Assembly: GCA_017885485.1 (NCBI GenBank)
Contig: JAFNFZ010000327.1
Location: forward strand, 1 to 5,770
DNA length: 5,770 nucleotides
Direction of reading: 5' to 3'
From: Chloroflexota bacterium
GTDB lineage: Bacteria; Chloroflexota; Dehalococcoidia; UBA2247; RBG-13-53-26
Part shown: piece after piece, positions 1-5,677 of the stretch
How the letters are laid out: the number at the start of each line of letters is the position of its first letter
Numbering within the stretch: position 1 is the stretch's first letter
The notes under the pieces: generated by a model
Database searches by the model: none
The model's input: the letters and a program-made list of their open reading frames with translations, nothing else
What the model was told of the DNA's origin: nothing
Position numbers and translations under genes: made by a program

Positions 1-25
1 TGCAGCTTCAGTCCTCATAGGAGCG
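1..25. repeat. Terminal inverted repeat, left copy (25 bp, perfect)
   Basis: Bases 1-25 are the exact reverse complement of 5746-5770, and identity ends abruptly at base 26. It contains the small dyad TCCT-CAT-AGGA. The copy reads outward as the codons for APMRTEAA plus one base. The true repeat may extend beyond the window. Confidence 0.9.
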
Positions 26-105
26 TGGAATAGACCCAGAGCTAGTCCTAGACACTCTGCACCAATGAGCAGCAAGGTCATACATAGCATAGCCTTCTTG
101 GTCAT
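1..105 (-). CDS. Secreted protein N-terminus with signal peptide, cut by the left edge
   Basis: Thirty-five codons run from an ATG at 105 to base 1 without a stop, so only the N-terminus is seen. It starts MTKKAMLCMTLLLIGAE, with two lysines followed by a long hydrophobic stretch (residues 5-26), and then reads LFHAPMRTEAA. This is the n-region/h-region pattern of a Sec signal peptide, with a possible cleavage after LFHA. No lipobox is evident. A strong Shine-Dalgarno GAGGAG (112-117) lies 6 nt before the ATG. The ATG overlaps, as ATGA, the stop of the second reading frame of the upstream membrane-protein remnant. The last 25 bases are repeated inverted at the other end of the window, where a different signal peptide leads into the same APMRTEAA. 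The mature function is unknown because the rest is outside the window. The start is well supported; the product is not. Confidence 0.62.
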   Translation of the reverse strand, partial: MTKKAMLCMTLLLIGAECLGLALGLFHAPMRTEAA

Positions 106-603
106 GTCTTTCTCCTCGGCCAAAGTTCTGCGCTTTCCACGCCACACCCGTCCCATTTGAAGAGGACATGGAGGCCGTGTGCTTCCCACACAAACGCCAG
201 CAAAGCCATTGCCAGGAACAGGATGACTGCCACGAGGCTCAAAACATGCCCACACTGTTCAGCAACACTCAGCATCCCTCCAGTTGCAGTAAAGAACAGC
301 GTGACATGGCTTATGACTATCCATCTTACCTGACGGAGAGTAGTTGACGAGCAGTTCTACCAACAAGAATCCCAGGATGGGACCAATCTGGACGTAGTAC
401 ATCACGGGCCGTCGAAGTTGAAGGACTTTGAGCAGCAGATACACTAGGGGTATCGCTGTGAGCATGAGGGGATAGCCGAACCAGTGCCCGAGGCTAGGCT
501 TGTCTAGAAGTCTACAAACGAAAGTGCGCATGCAGAAAAGGTAGATTACACGAGTCAAGATAGCACTAAGCAGATTCCTTGTCTCAAGCATGTGGCTTGG
601 CAT
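102..603 (-). pseudogene. Multi-pass membrane protein of unknown function, frameshifted
   Basis: The first frame (603 to stop at 259) encodes a membrane protein with hydrophobic segments near residues 11-24, 43-58 and 70-87. It contains the well-formed stretches GYPLMLTAIPLVYLLLK and YYVQIGPILGFLLVELL. After LLVNY the frame turns into polar, cysteine-rich sequence and stops. The neighbouring frame takes over from about base 329 with VRWIVISHVTLFFTATGG and then SLVAVILFLAMALLAFVW, two more membrane segments, and stops at 102. The two halves look like one five-segment protein broken around 328-345, probably with a few residues lost. I recall similar small membrane proteins of unknown function from environmental bacteria, but name no family. 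The ATG at 603 lacks a Shine-Dalgarno site; a TATAAT lies only 5 nt before it. A sequencing error could also give this break. Confidence 0.6.
112..117 (-). promoter_or_regulatory. Shine-Dalgarno GAGGAG for the left secreted-protein start
   Basis: On the minus strand the sequence reads GAGGAG, then six bases, then ATG (105). This is a near-ideal ribosome binding site. It picks out the MTKK frame here over the overlapping longer open frame that has no such site. Confidence 0.6.
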
Positions 604-608
604 GAGTT

Positions 609-614
609 ATTATA
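609..614 (-). promoter_or_regulatory. TATAAT, possible -10 element
   Basis: A perfect TATAAT on the minus strand lies 5 nt before the ATG at 603. As a -10 box it would give an almost leaderless message for the membrane-protein remnant, or serve a start further downstream. There is no good -35 box at 16-18 nt. The adjacent 23-bp repeat supplies the upstream sequence. Confidence 0.2.
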
Positions 615-637
615 CCAACCCCAACCTCACCTTGGAT
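615..637 (-). repeat. Dispersed 23-bp repeat, copy A
   Basis: On the minus strand this reads ATCCAAGGTGAGGT, then TGGGGTTGG. Copy B at 3585-3607 differs at only two positions and has the same orientation. Similarity stops on both sides of the 23 bp. ATCCAA and TTGG at its ends give it a weak dyad. It may be the end of a mobile element. Confidence 0.5.
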
Positions 638-902
638 TCAGAGGGGGGGTCTATAGGTGAACAGTGGGATGCACGAAGAGGGAGCCCCTGCGGACGCGCA
701 GAGGGTCATCTGCTAGCTATTGCCACACTTCCGCAGGCGGTGGTGGGCTATATTGGACGATAGACAGAACCGCAACCTTCGAATTGGCATTCAGCGTGGC
801 AACCGTGATCTAGATAGTGGTATAAGTATTGCGGGCAGGTCACAGCCGGTAGATTACCTCAGACAATCGAACCCACTGGATCCTCCTTGATGACGACCGA
901 GA

Positions 903-1874
903 CTAGCTATCGTCCAGACACATCCGAAGCTTGAATGAATCGAAACCGGATGATCCTAGAATCCTCGGCAATTCGTAGAGGTTGGTGCTAGGTGAAACGA
1001 ATGCTGGCGATGAAGTGACTGCACACCTGAATCCATCACTCTTGAGGATTTCTACAATGTCGTCATTGAAGTCACCAGGCTTGCCATTGGGGTAACAAAA
1101 CGTCGTAATCTCCTGGTCAAGTTCTTCTTCCAAGTGTTGTTTCGAATCGACTATCTCCTTCCTGGCTGTCTCGAGCGGTAATCTGGTTAGAATCGGATGG
1201 CTAACAGTGTGAGCACCGAAGCTCACACCATTCCTGTTCATTTCCCTAATCTCGTCCCACGATAGAACAAGTTGTTCCCCTATATTCAATGGGATATCTA
1301 CCTCGCTTAGGGTCACCAGTCTCTCGATCAATTCATCGCGATTGTTCACTGAGAGTTGTTTGAGCCTAGCAACAACTGTGTTGACCAACCGTTGTCGGTC
1401 ATCGACAGAGGCTAGGCGATGTGTCCCCAGCTCACCGAGTTCAAGTGTCTTGAGCTTCGTCTTCCATATGACATACCCAACCTTGTCCCACCAGAACAGA
1501 TTCCCGGTGCCGATGTGGCCTGTCACTGGAAAGACGGTCGCTGGCACACCGTATTTCTTAAGGATAGGGTAAGCATTAACATAGATGTCTCTGTAGCCGT
1601 CATCAATGGTGACAACAGCAGTTTTTGGCGCCAGAGGGCGGTCTGGGTCAGGGAGGGCAGAGGTCAACTCGTCAAGGGATATTACTCGATACCTCTGGTG
1701 CAAGTATTTGATTTCTCGGTCAAAGTCTTGCGGAATAGTGGGTGTCGTACTCCAAGGGTGGTTAGCGACCATGTCGATCCGGTGATACATAATAATGGCT
1801 ACCTGCCGCTTGAGCAGGCGGGACATTAGGGAGCTGTAGGCGTGCAACAAGCCAACCCTCCTTGCCACCTGCAC
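903..1874 (-). CDS. Polysaccharide deacetylase (NodB-type, carbohydrate esterase 4 family)
   Basis: The enzyme is predicted to hydrolyse N- or O-acetyl groups on a polysaccharide using a divalent metal. In the 323-residue frame (GTG start at 1874) the family motifs appear in order: VAIIMYHRI at 25-33; motif 1 TIDDGY at 89-94, with the DD pair for catalysis and metal binding; LSWDEIREM at 204-212; motif 2 FGAHTVSHP at 219-227, with metal ligands H222 and H226; then CYPNGKPGDFN at 260-270 and ELPRI at 301-305. The length and the MYHRI opening match deacetylases from capsule and exopolysaccharide clusters. There is no obvious signal peptide. No Shine-Dalgarno serves this GTG, whereas a perfect GGAGGT sits before an in-frame ATT at 1901, which would add nine residues (NRRLRTRT after the initiator); translation probably begins there. 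The stop is at 903-905. It stands alone, 466 nt after the acyltransferase. Confidence 0.9.
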   Translation of the reverse strand: MQVARRVGLLHAYSSLMSRLLKRQVAIIMYHRIDMVANHPWSTTPTIPQDFDREIKYLHQRYRVISLDELTSALPDPDRPLAPKTAVVTIDDGYRDIYVNAYPILKKYGVPATVFPVTGHIGTGNLFWWDKVGYVIWKTKLKTLELGELGTHRLASVDDRQRLVNTVVARLKQLSVNNRDELIERLVTLSEVDIPLNIGEQLVLSWDEIREMNRNGVSFGAHTVSHPILTRLPLETARKEIVDSKQHLEEELDQEITTFCYPNGKPGDFNDDIVEILKSDGFRCAVTSSPAFVSPSTNLYELPRILGSSGFDSFKLRMCLDDS

Positions 1875-1907
1875 GGTTCTTGTGCGCAGTCTTCTGTTAA
1901 TGCTTTG

Positions 1908-1913
1908 ACCTCC
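1908..1913 (-). promoter_or_regulatory. Shine-Dalgarno GGAGGT pointing to an ATT start at 1901
   Basis: On the minus strand GGAGGT is followed by CAAAGC and then ATT (1901-1899), in frame with the deacetylase. The match is a full six bases with 6-nt spacing. No ATG, GTG or TTG occurs at the proper distance. Either ATT is used as a rare start or an ancestral ATG has changed by one base. Confidence 0.55.
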
Positions 1914-2370
1914 GGACCTGCCCCGAGCAACTGTATCAGTTACAGAGTCAGAGTCGCTACCATCTTAGCTGCAGATGTCGGTGGCTTGTAGTGCAATGAG
2001 CTGCGTGGCCAGAACTGATTGTATTCCTTCCTCCCTCCAGTCGACAATCAATACTCTGGCCTGCGTCGATGCGGCAAGCGTTTTCAAGTTCACCACCTCG
2101 TCCCATATATGAATGGTCAACTTCACTGGGACACTGTTGGGGGCAAGGTCACCTTCACCTGAGGCGCTGCCGAAGAGATATTGAAGTAAGCTGCCTCAGC
2201 CATTCAGGACAGGTCTGCGACCGGGCGAGTGCGGGGTGGCACCTTCCAAGCCTTCGCCAACCGCACCTTGAGAATCTATGCGCGAGCCGCGGATGCCACT
2301 ACAATGCACGTTTACCATTCGACTGTCAATAGGAAAGGCCGCGCGCGCTCCCGTGGGACAGCCTAATCTC
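1914..2370. other. Intergenic stretch with only weak open frames
   Basis: No domain is recognisable on either strand. A minus-strand frame with no stop between 2195 and 1967 would encode protein-like text such as VKLTIHIWDEVVNLKTLAA and ARVLIVDWREEG, and ends with TAA at 1965-1967. It has only a GTG (2126) without a Shine-Dalgarno site. Plus-strand frames over 2069-2345 are rich in arginine, cysteine and histidine and look non-coding. It may be the tail of a lost gene. No terminator was found after the acyltransferase stop. Confidence 0.35.
1929..1945 (-). promoter_or_regulatory. Short dyad upstream of the deacetylase, possible operator
   Basis: AACTG-TAT-CAGTT (1929-1941) is a perfect 5-bp inverted repeat, and CTGTA-TCAGT-TACAG (1931-1945) is a second, overlapping one. 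The pair lies about 16 nt upstream of the Shine-Dalgarno site. This position suits a repressor site or a structure in the 5' leader. No -10/-35 pair was identified nearby, so the role is a guess. Confidence 0.2.
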
Positions 2371-3093
2371 CTATGGCTCCCAAATGACGTTCTCCTTGAC
2401 TATTCTGGCAGGGGCGCCGGCAACCATAGTCCGGGGTTGCACGTCACGTGTAACAACCGAATGCGCTCCAACTATCGATCCCTCACCGATGACAACACCC
2501 TTGAGGATGGTGACATTGCTCCCGATCCAGCAATGGTCTTTGATGCTGACATCTTTGGGGACGTCCTCTGGTTTCTGACTGGCAAGCGCATGCTTATGAA
2601 AGTCGTAGTCAAAGATCAAACCGTCAGCCCCGATATGACAATGCGCCCCAATTTCCACCCTGCCTTTTGAGGCTAGGGTTAGGCGCTCATTGAGGACAGT
2701 TCCATCCCCGATCACCACGTCCGCGCCTTGGGCCGTGATCTCGACGCCAGGTCGGATCCAGACATTGCCCCGGATTCTCAGCGTGGAATGCCAGAGCCGA
2801 AGGAGTCCGCCACATTCCCGGCGATACAGAGGGAGGTAGTGGTAGCCGACACTAAGCACCCCGTTCTCGACAATTACTTTGGAGTCGCGGAGATACAGCT
2901 GAGTTGAAGGGTGTATTCTCACGCGGGCTTTTCCGACCAAGTCTATTTGATCGCCGAAGAACAACTTGATGTACAGCCAGTAGTACAATTCGGTGTAGGC
3001 CGAGTCGATCAGCCGTCGCTGTAGCCGGAGTAGCCACAGGAAAGACCTTCTGCGATTGTGAGTGGCATATCGAACAGACTCCGTGAGCCTCAT
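2371..3093 (-). CDS. Hexapeptide-repeat acyltransferase (WbbJ/maltose-acetyltransferase-like)
   Basis: This 240-residue protein is predicted to transfer an acyl group, most likely acetyl from acetyl-CoA, to a sugar hydroxyl in the cytoplasm during surface polysaccharide assembly. Residues 1-50 are basic and aromatic (LYYWLYIKLFF at 36-46). From about residue 55 the text shows left-handed beta-helix spacing: VWIRPGVEI at 111-119, VVIGDGTVL at 126-134, VEIGAHCHIG at 146-155. The loop FDYDFHKHA at 161-169 supplies the probable catalytic histidine (H166). WIGSNVTILKGVVIGEG at 189-205 and the closing signature TMVAGAPARIVKE at 222-234 are typical of the family. The ATG at 3093 lacks a clear Shine-Dalgarno site; the same frame is closed by a TAG about 50 nt upstream, so the start lies at or after 3093. 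The exact acceptor sugar cannot be told. Confidence 0.9.
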   Translation of the reverse strand: MRLTESVRYATHNRRRSFLWLLRLQRRLIDSAYTELYYWLYIKLFFGDQIDLVGKARVRIHPSTQLYLRDSKVIVENGVLSVGYHYLPLYRRECGGLLRLWHSTLRIRGNVWIRPGVEITAQGADVVIGDGTVLNERLTLASKGRVEIGAHCHIGADGLIFDYDFHKHALASQKPEDVPKDVSIKDHCWIGSNVTILKGVVIGEGSIVGAHSVVTRDVQPRTMVAGAPARIVKENVIWEP

Positions 3094-3143
3094 ACAGAAG
3101 GCACACCCAGAACGATTTCGCGTCTGATTCTACTTGATTTTGA

Positions 3144-3390
3144 GGCAATCAGTCAACGAGCAGGGCACCCTTCGGTAGAGCATCGCACTTCAAGTTGGTG
3201 GACTCCAACCGAAGCGGCTTTGGCCCACAAGTACAGATTCGGGCAAACCTCTACGGCAACTGGCTATTCTCTTTGAAGAGTCACCCGCTCGCGCAAGAGC
3301 TTCCAAATGACGCAGGGTGACAGCCCCCAGACTACACGTCAGCCCGACAAACAGGTTTTGGTCAGGGTCTATGCCTGGGTTGACGACTGA
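3144..3390 (+). pseudogene. Possible decayed C-terminal gene fragment, unidentified
   Basis: A plus-strand frame open from 3144 to a TGA at 3318 contains protein-like text: HFKLVDSNRSGFG, then VQIRANLYGNWLFSLKSHP and LAQELPNDAG. The next frame continues from about 3301 with DSPQTTRQPDKQVLVRVYAWVDD and stops at 3388-3390. One frameshift would join them into a fragment of about 80 residues. There is no start with a ribosome binding site, and upstream sequence is closed by TGA at 3141. The alternating pattern suggests a beta-rich protein, but I recognise no family. The remaining bases up to the transposase remnant (3391-3655) hold no convincing gene apart from the repeat copy at 3585. Confidence 0.25.
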
Positions 3391-3584
3391 TGTGGTTGAG
3401 CCACAAGTTTCTCACGCCTTGGTCGCGGGGGCTTGATGATCCTCCTGGTGTGGTACTTCTCAGATTTCATCATCTCCCGCATGACGCCAATCGAGCAGAC
3501 CAATAATCTGAGGGAGCTTCCCAGCCCGCGTCGAACTATAGAACCGTTGGAGACACTACACTAGCATTTGTTCCTGCTCTGTAT

Positions 3585-3607
3585 CCAATCCCGACCTCAC
3601 CTTGGAT
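3585..3607 (-). repeat. Dispersed 23-bp repeat, copy B
   Basis: On the minus strand this reads ATCCAAGGTGAGGT, then CGGGATTGG, matching copy A (615-637) at 21 of 23 positions in the same orientation. It lies about 50 nt beyond the last codon of the IS630 remnant, where an insertion-sequence end would be expected. I did not find a convincing inverted partner on the other side of that element. Confidence 0.5.
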
Positions 3608-3655
3608 ACCCGCGGGGATGAATTGGTCCCCGTAGTGGGGATGGGCTTTGAGTAC

Positions 3656-4597
3656 CTACGTGCATAATTGATTACACGTATGTCTTAGGTGACCAGGATG
3701 GACTACTTGTTTTGTCCATGCCAAGGGCACGGCATCTTCGTTATGGGATTGAGTGAAGGTGTCTATGGCGCAGCATGCATCCAGGACGGAGTCGGCGCTC
3801 AGGTCACAGAGCGCTTGCCGCTACAAGATGCTAAACCAGCATTCCACCTGATTCGGCCGGGAAGCGTTCGTGGGGGTGTAGTGGAGACGCAGATTGCCGT
3901 GCTTGGCCAACCACAACTCATGTTTGGGTTCATGGGTGTTCAGGTTATCGACGACAACGTGCAGTTCAGTGTCAGTGGGAGGGACGATGATGTTCATGAA
4001 AACGAGGGACTCCCAACAACGACGGATGTAATGGCCGGTTCGCACTAACCCCCCGGCCAGCTCCAGCAGGCAAACAAGGTGGTAGTCCCATGGCGTCTGT
4101 ACTCATGGCTAAAGCCCCTCATGGACTTTCCATCGAGCAGAGGCAGCCACCCCTGAGATCGTTCCTGTGCTTGGATGGATGGCTTTTCGTCCACAGTGAT
4201 GACACTGCCTATTCCGCTGATATCAGATACAGCACTAAGATACCGGCTGCCTTTGTGGCGGATTCAGGATTGGTGCTGATGCATCGGCTTCGGCGACCCT
4301 GAAGATGAATGCCGTGCTGACGCATTACCCGCCAGGTATGGTCGGGCGACACGTCCCGCAAGGCCTTGGCCAGCAACTTGCCTGTCCATGTCGCATATCC
4401 GACTGGCGGCGGAGTGACCAACTGCGCCAGTATCCCACGTTCCGTATCTTGATCATATTTGGGCGTCTTCCCGCCAAGAAGGATGGAGGAAGCAATTGCA
4501 GCTCTCCACGTTCAAGCCGAGGTTGACAGTCTCTACAGGCTGGCACTAACCTAGGCGCAATCCAGTCACGTTTCTCGATAATCGCAGGCCAGGGCAA
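3656..4597 (-). mobile_element. IS630-family DDE transposase, broken by frameshifts and a stop
   Basis: Joined across frames, the minus strand gives an IS630-type transposase. GKTPKYDQDTERGILAQL leads into GYATWTGKLLAKALRDVS and WRVMRQHGIHLQGRRS (to the TAG at 4209). The next frame has VITVDEKPSIQ with the first catalytic Asp (about 4190), then FSHEYRRHGTTTLFA. After a shift near 4070 comes LELAGGLVRTGHYIRR, ELHVVVDNLNTHEPK with the second Asp (3947-3949), and NQVECWFSIL with the Glu (3842-3844). The second Asp and Glu are separated by exactly 34 residues, the DD34E spacing of the family. A TAG at 3821 interrupts the end, but the frame continues with EDAVPLAWTKQVVHP to a stop at 3656. The N-terminal helix-turn-helix is not recognisable: only about 30 residues precede the linker, so 4500-4597 is uncertain. 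The element cannot encode an active enzyme. Confidence 0.85.
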
Positions 4598-4613
4598 GGC
4601 TACTCATGAGGGT

Positions 4614-4618
4614 AGGGG
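4614..4618 (+). promoter_or_regulatory. Shine-Dalgarno-like AGGGG for the SGNH hydrolase
   Basis: AGGGG within GGGTAGGGGCA lies 10 nt before the ATG at 4629. This is a moderate match at slightly long spacing, and it supports 4629 as the start. The neighbouring ATG at 4606 is out of frame and stops within nine codons. Confidence 0.4.
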
Positions 4619-4628
4619 CAACACGAAT

Positions 4629-5327
4629 ATGAAAGCTGTCCTACGCAGCAAGCGACTACTCGGAGCAACGCTCATCGGTCTTGTTGCTCTCAATCTAGTC
4701 TTTGCATCCTTGTTTAGATACTTCATTCATGACAAAGGCAGGAAAGACCACCTGTCTACGAAGATCCATATCCTTCTTGGCCAAATGGCTTCCACACAAT
4801 TGACTGCTGACGATGTGGTGTTTCTAGGTGACAGCATCACGGCGGGAGGTTTATGGAGCAAACTGTGTCAGAACCCACACGCAAAGAATCGGGGCATAGA
4901 TGGTGGCACTACAAAGGACGTACTGAACAGACTAGATTCAATCACTCAGGCAAAGCCGAGCAAGATATTCTTGATGATAGGTATTAATGACCTTGACAGC
5001 GGCAGGAGCGTGACTGCAATTCTTGACAACTACAAACAAATATTGTCACGCATCATAGCGAAATCGCCAGAGACCCTGGTCTATGTTCAGAGTGTGCTGC
5101 CCATAAATAGCGCGATGGGCATTTCGTTACGTGTGACGAATGACAACGTTGTAACCTTGAATACCGGAATCTCGCAATTGTCCAATGAGCTAGGAGTGAA
5201 GTTCATAGACCTGTATTCACGCTTTGTAAACGAAGGGCAGTTGAATGCGAGCTACACATATGATGGCACTCACCTGAACGGGCGTGGATATCTTGTTTGG
5301 AAGGAAGCAATAGGCCCACTGCTCTGA
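4629..5327 (+). CDS. Membrane-anchored SGNH/GDSL-type esterase
   Basis: This 232-residue protein is predicted to be a serine esterase, probably removing acyl groups from a carbohydrate outside the cell membrane. Residues 7-9 are positively charged (SKR) and 10-30 form one hydrophobic segment, so it is a signal anchor or uncleaved signal peptide. The SGNH blocks follow in order: VVFLGDSITAGG at 63-74 with nucleophile Ser69 (block I); NRGIDGGTT at 87-95 with the block II glycine; LMIGINDLD at 115-123 with Asn120 (block III); and YDGTHLNGRGY at 211-221 with Asp212 and His215 (block V). All catalytic positions are present, so the gene looks intact. The length is normal for the family. It faces away from the decayed transposase, and has no obvious terminator after the stop. 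A lipase or lysophospholipase role is also possible. Confidence 0.9.
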   Translation: MKAVLRSKRLLGATLIGLVALNLVFASLFRYFIHDKGRKDHLSTKIHILLGQMASTQLTADDVVFLGDSITAGGLWSKLCQNPHAKNRGIDGGTTKDVLNRLDSITQAKPSKIFLMIGINDLDSGRSVTAILDNYKQILSRIIAKSPETLVYVQSVLPINSAMGISLRVTNDNVVTLNTGISQLSNELGVKFIDLYSRFVNEGQLNASYTYDGTHLNGRGYLVWKEAIGPLL

Positions 5328-5677
5328 TACAACCCTCAACCCAACGGTGCCTCATAGAACTGACCTGCCCCCCAAAACCTGAGCCAGGATCAGTGTTAGC
5401 AACTGTCTTGTTTAAGGATTACTGACACTAGGACAGGCTGACAAGCGCGCCAGGTCACAGAGTGTCCCACTTTCGCTGGCTACATACAATCCCTCCAGCA
5501 TTGCCCCCGACTTTCCTGTGAACACCTTGTGACACATTCGTCCCTGTTTGAGATTCACTTGAGAGACCGCAGTGATATGATCAACGGCAAGCAGAGGTCG
5601 GGCCAGCAGACTACCTGAGAACATGTCCTCGAGACGTCTACGGGAATCGATCCCCCCTTTCACGAAACGAGAATAGG
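5328..5677. other. Stretch between SGNH gene and right secreted-protein start
   Basis: No gene is convincing here. The plus strand at 5360-5386 resembles an IS3-type end. A minus-strand frame of 83 codons (5663 to 5412) starts GTG AAA GGG GGG, with text such as ARPLLAVDHITAVSQVNLK and LEGLYVASESGTLCDLA. It has no Shine-Dalgarno site and no recognisable domain, so I give it little weight. No terminator follows the SGNH stop and no clear promoter precedes the ATG at 5678. Confidence 0.35.
5360..5386 (+). mobile_element. Possible IS3-family terminal sequence, remnant
   Basis: TGACCTGCCCCCCAAAAC followed by CTGAGCCAG has the TG start, C-rich block and AAAAC run that I associate with ends of IS3-family elements. 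The following bases, such as GACAGGCTGACAAGCGCG (5432-5449), could be the worn start of an orfA gene. No transposase text survives and no partner end is visible. The call rests on resemblance only. Confidence 0.25.

Larger units (their letters stand above)
604..902. other. Gap with no convincing gene; holds a repeat copy and a G7 tract
   Basis: Short open stretches exist on both strands but none has a ribosome binding site or a recognisable domain. The stretch contains one copy of the 23-bp dispersed repeat (615-637), a run of seven G (643-649) and a GC-rich hairpin-like CTGCG/CGCAG near 687-710. No T-run follows that hairpin on either strand, so I do not call a terminator. Confidence 0.4.

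Noticed and set aside
8..193. Minus-strand 61-codon frame overlapping the left secreted-protein start
   Set aside because: Polar, low-complexity text in another frame; the signal-peptide frame has the ribosome site and the matching partner at the right edge.
2069..2332. Plus-strand frames of 87 and neighbouring codons before the acyltransferase
   Set aside because: Rich in Arg, Cys, His and Trp with no domain or ribosome site; they look like non-coding reading.
3369..3482. Minus-strand basic peptide of 37 codons (MREMMKSEKY onward)
   Set aside because: Arginine- and lysine-rich text with no Shine-Dalgarno site at the proper distance and no recognisable family; too short to support.
3795..3814. 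GCGCTC/GAGCGC hairpin with 8-nt loop
   Set aside because: It lies inside the transposase remnant coding sequence and has no T-run, so it is not called a terminator.
3689..4048. Plus-strand open frame of 119 codons
   Set aside because: It lies opposite the IS630 transposase, whose minus-strand text carries the catalytic residues, so it is an antisense shadow.
4611..4628. GGGTAGGGGCAACACGA resembling the ends of some small inverted-repeat elements
   Set aside because: No inverted partner such as TGCCCCTAC was found in the window, and the bases also serve as the SGNH ribosome site.
837..5462. AGGTCACAG present at 837, 3801 and 5452
   Set aside because: Nine shared bases in unrelated contexts, one inside the transposase; too short to be called a repeat family.
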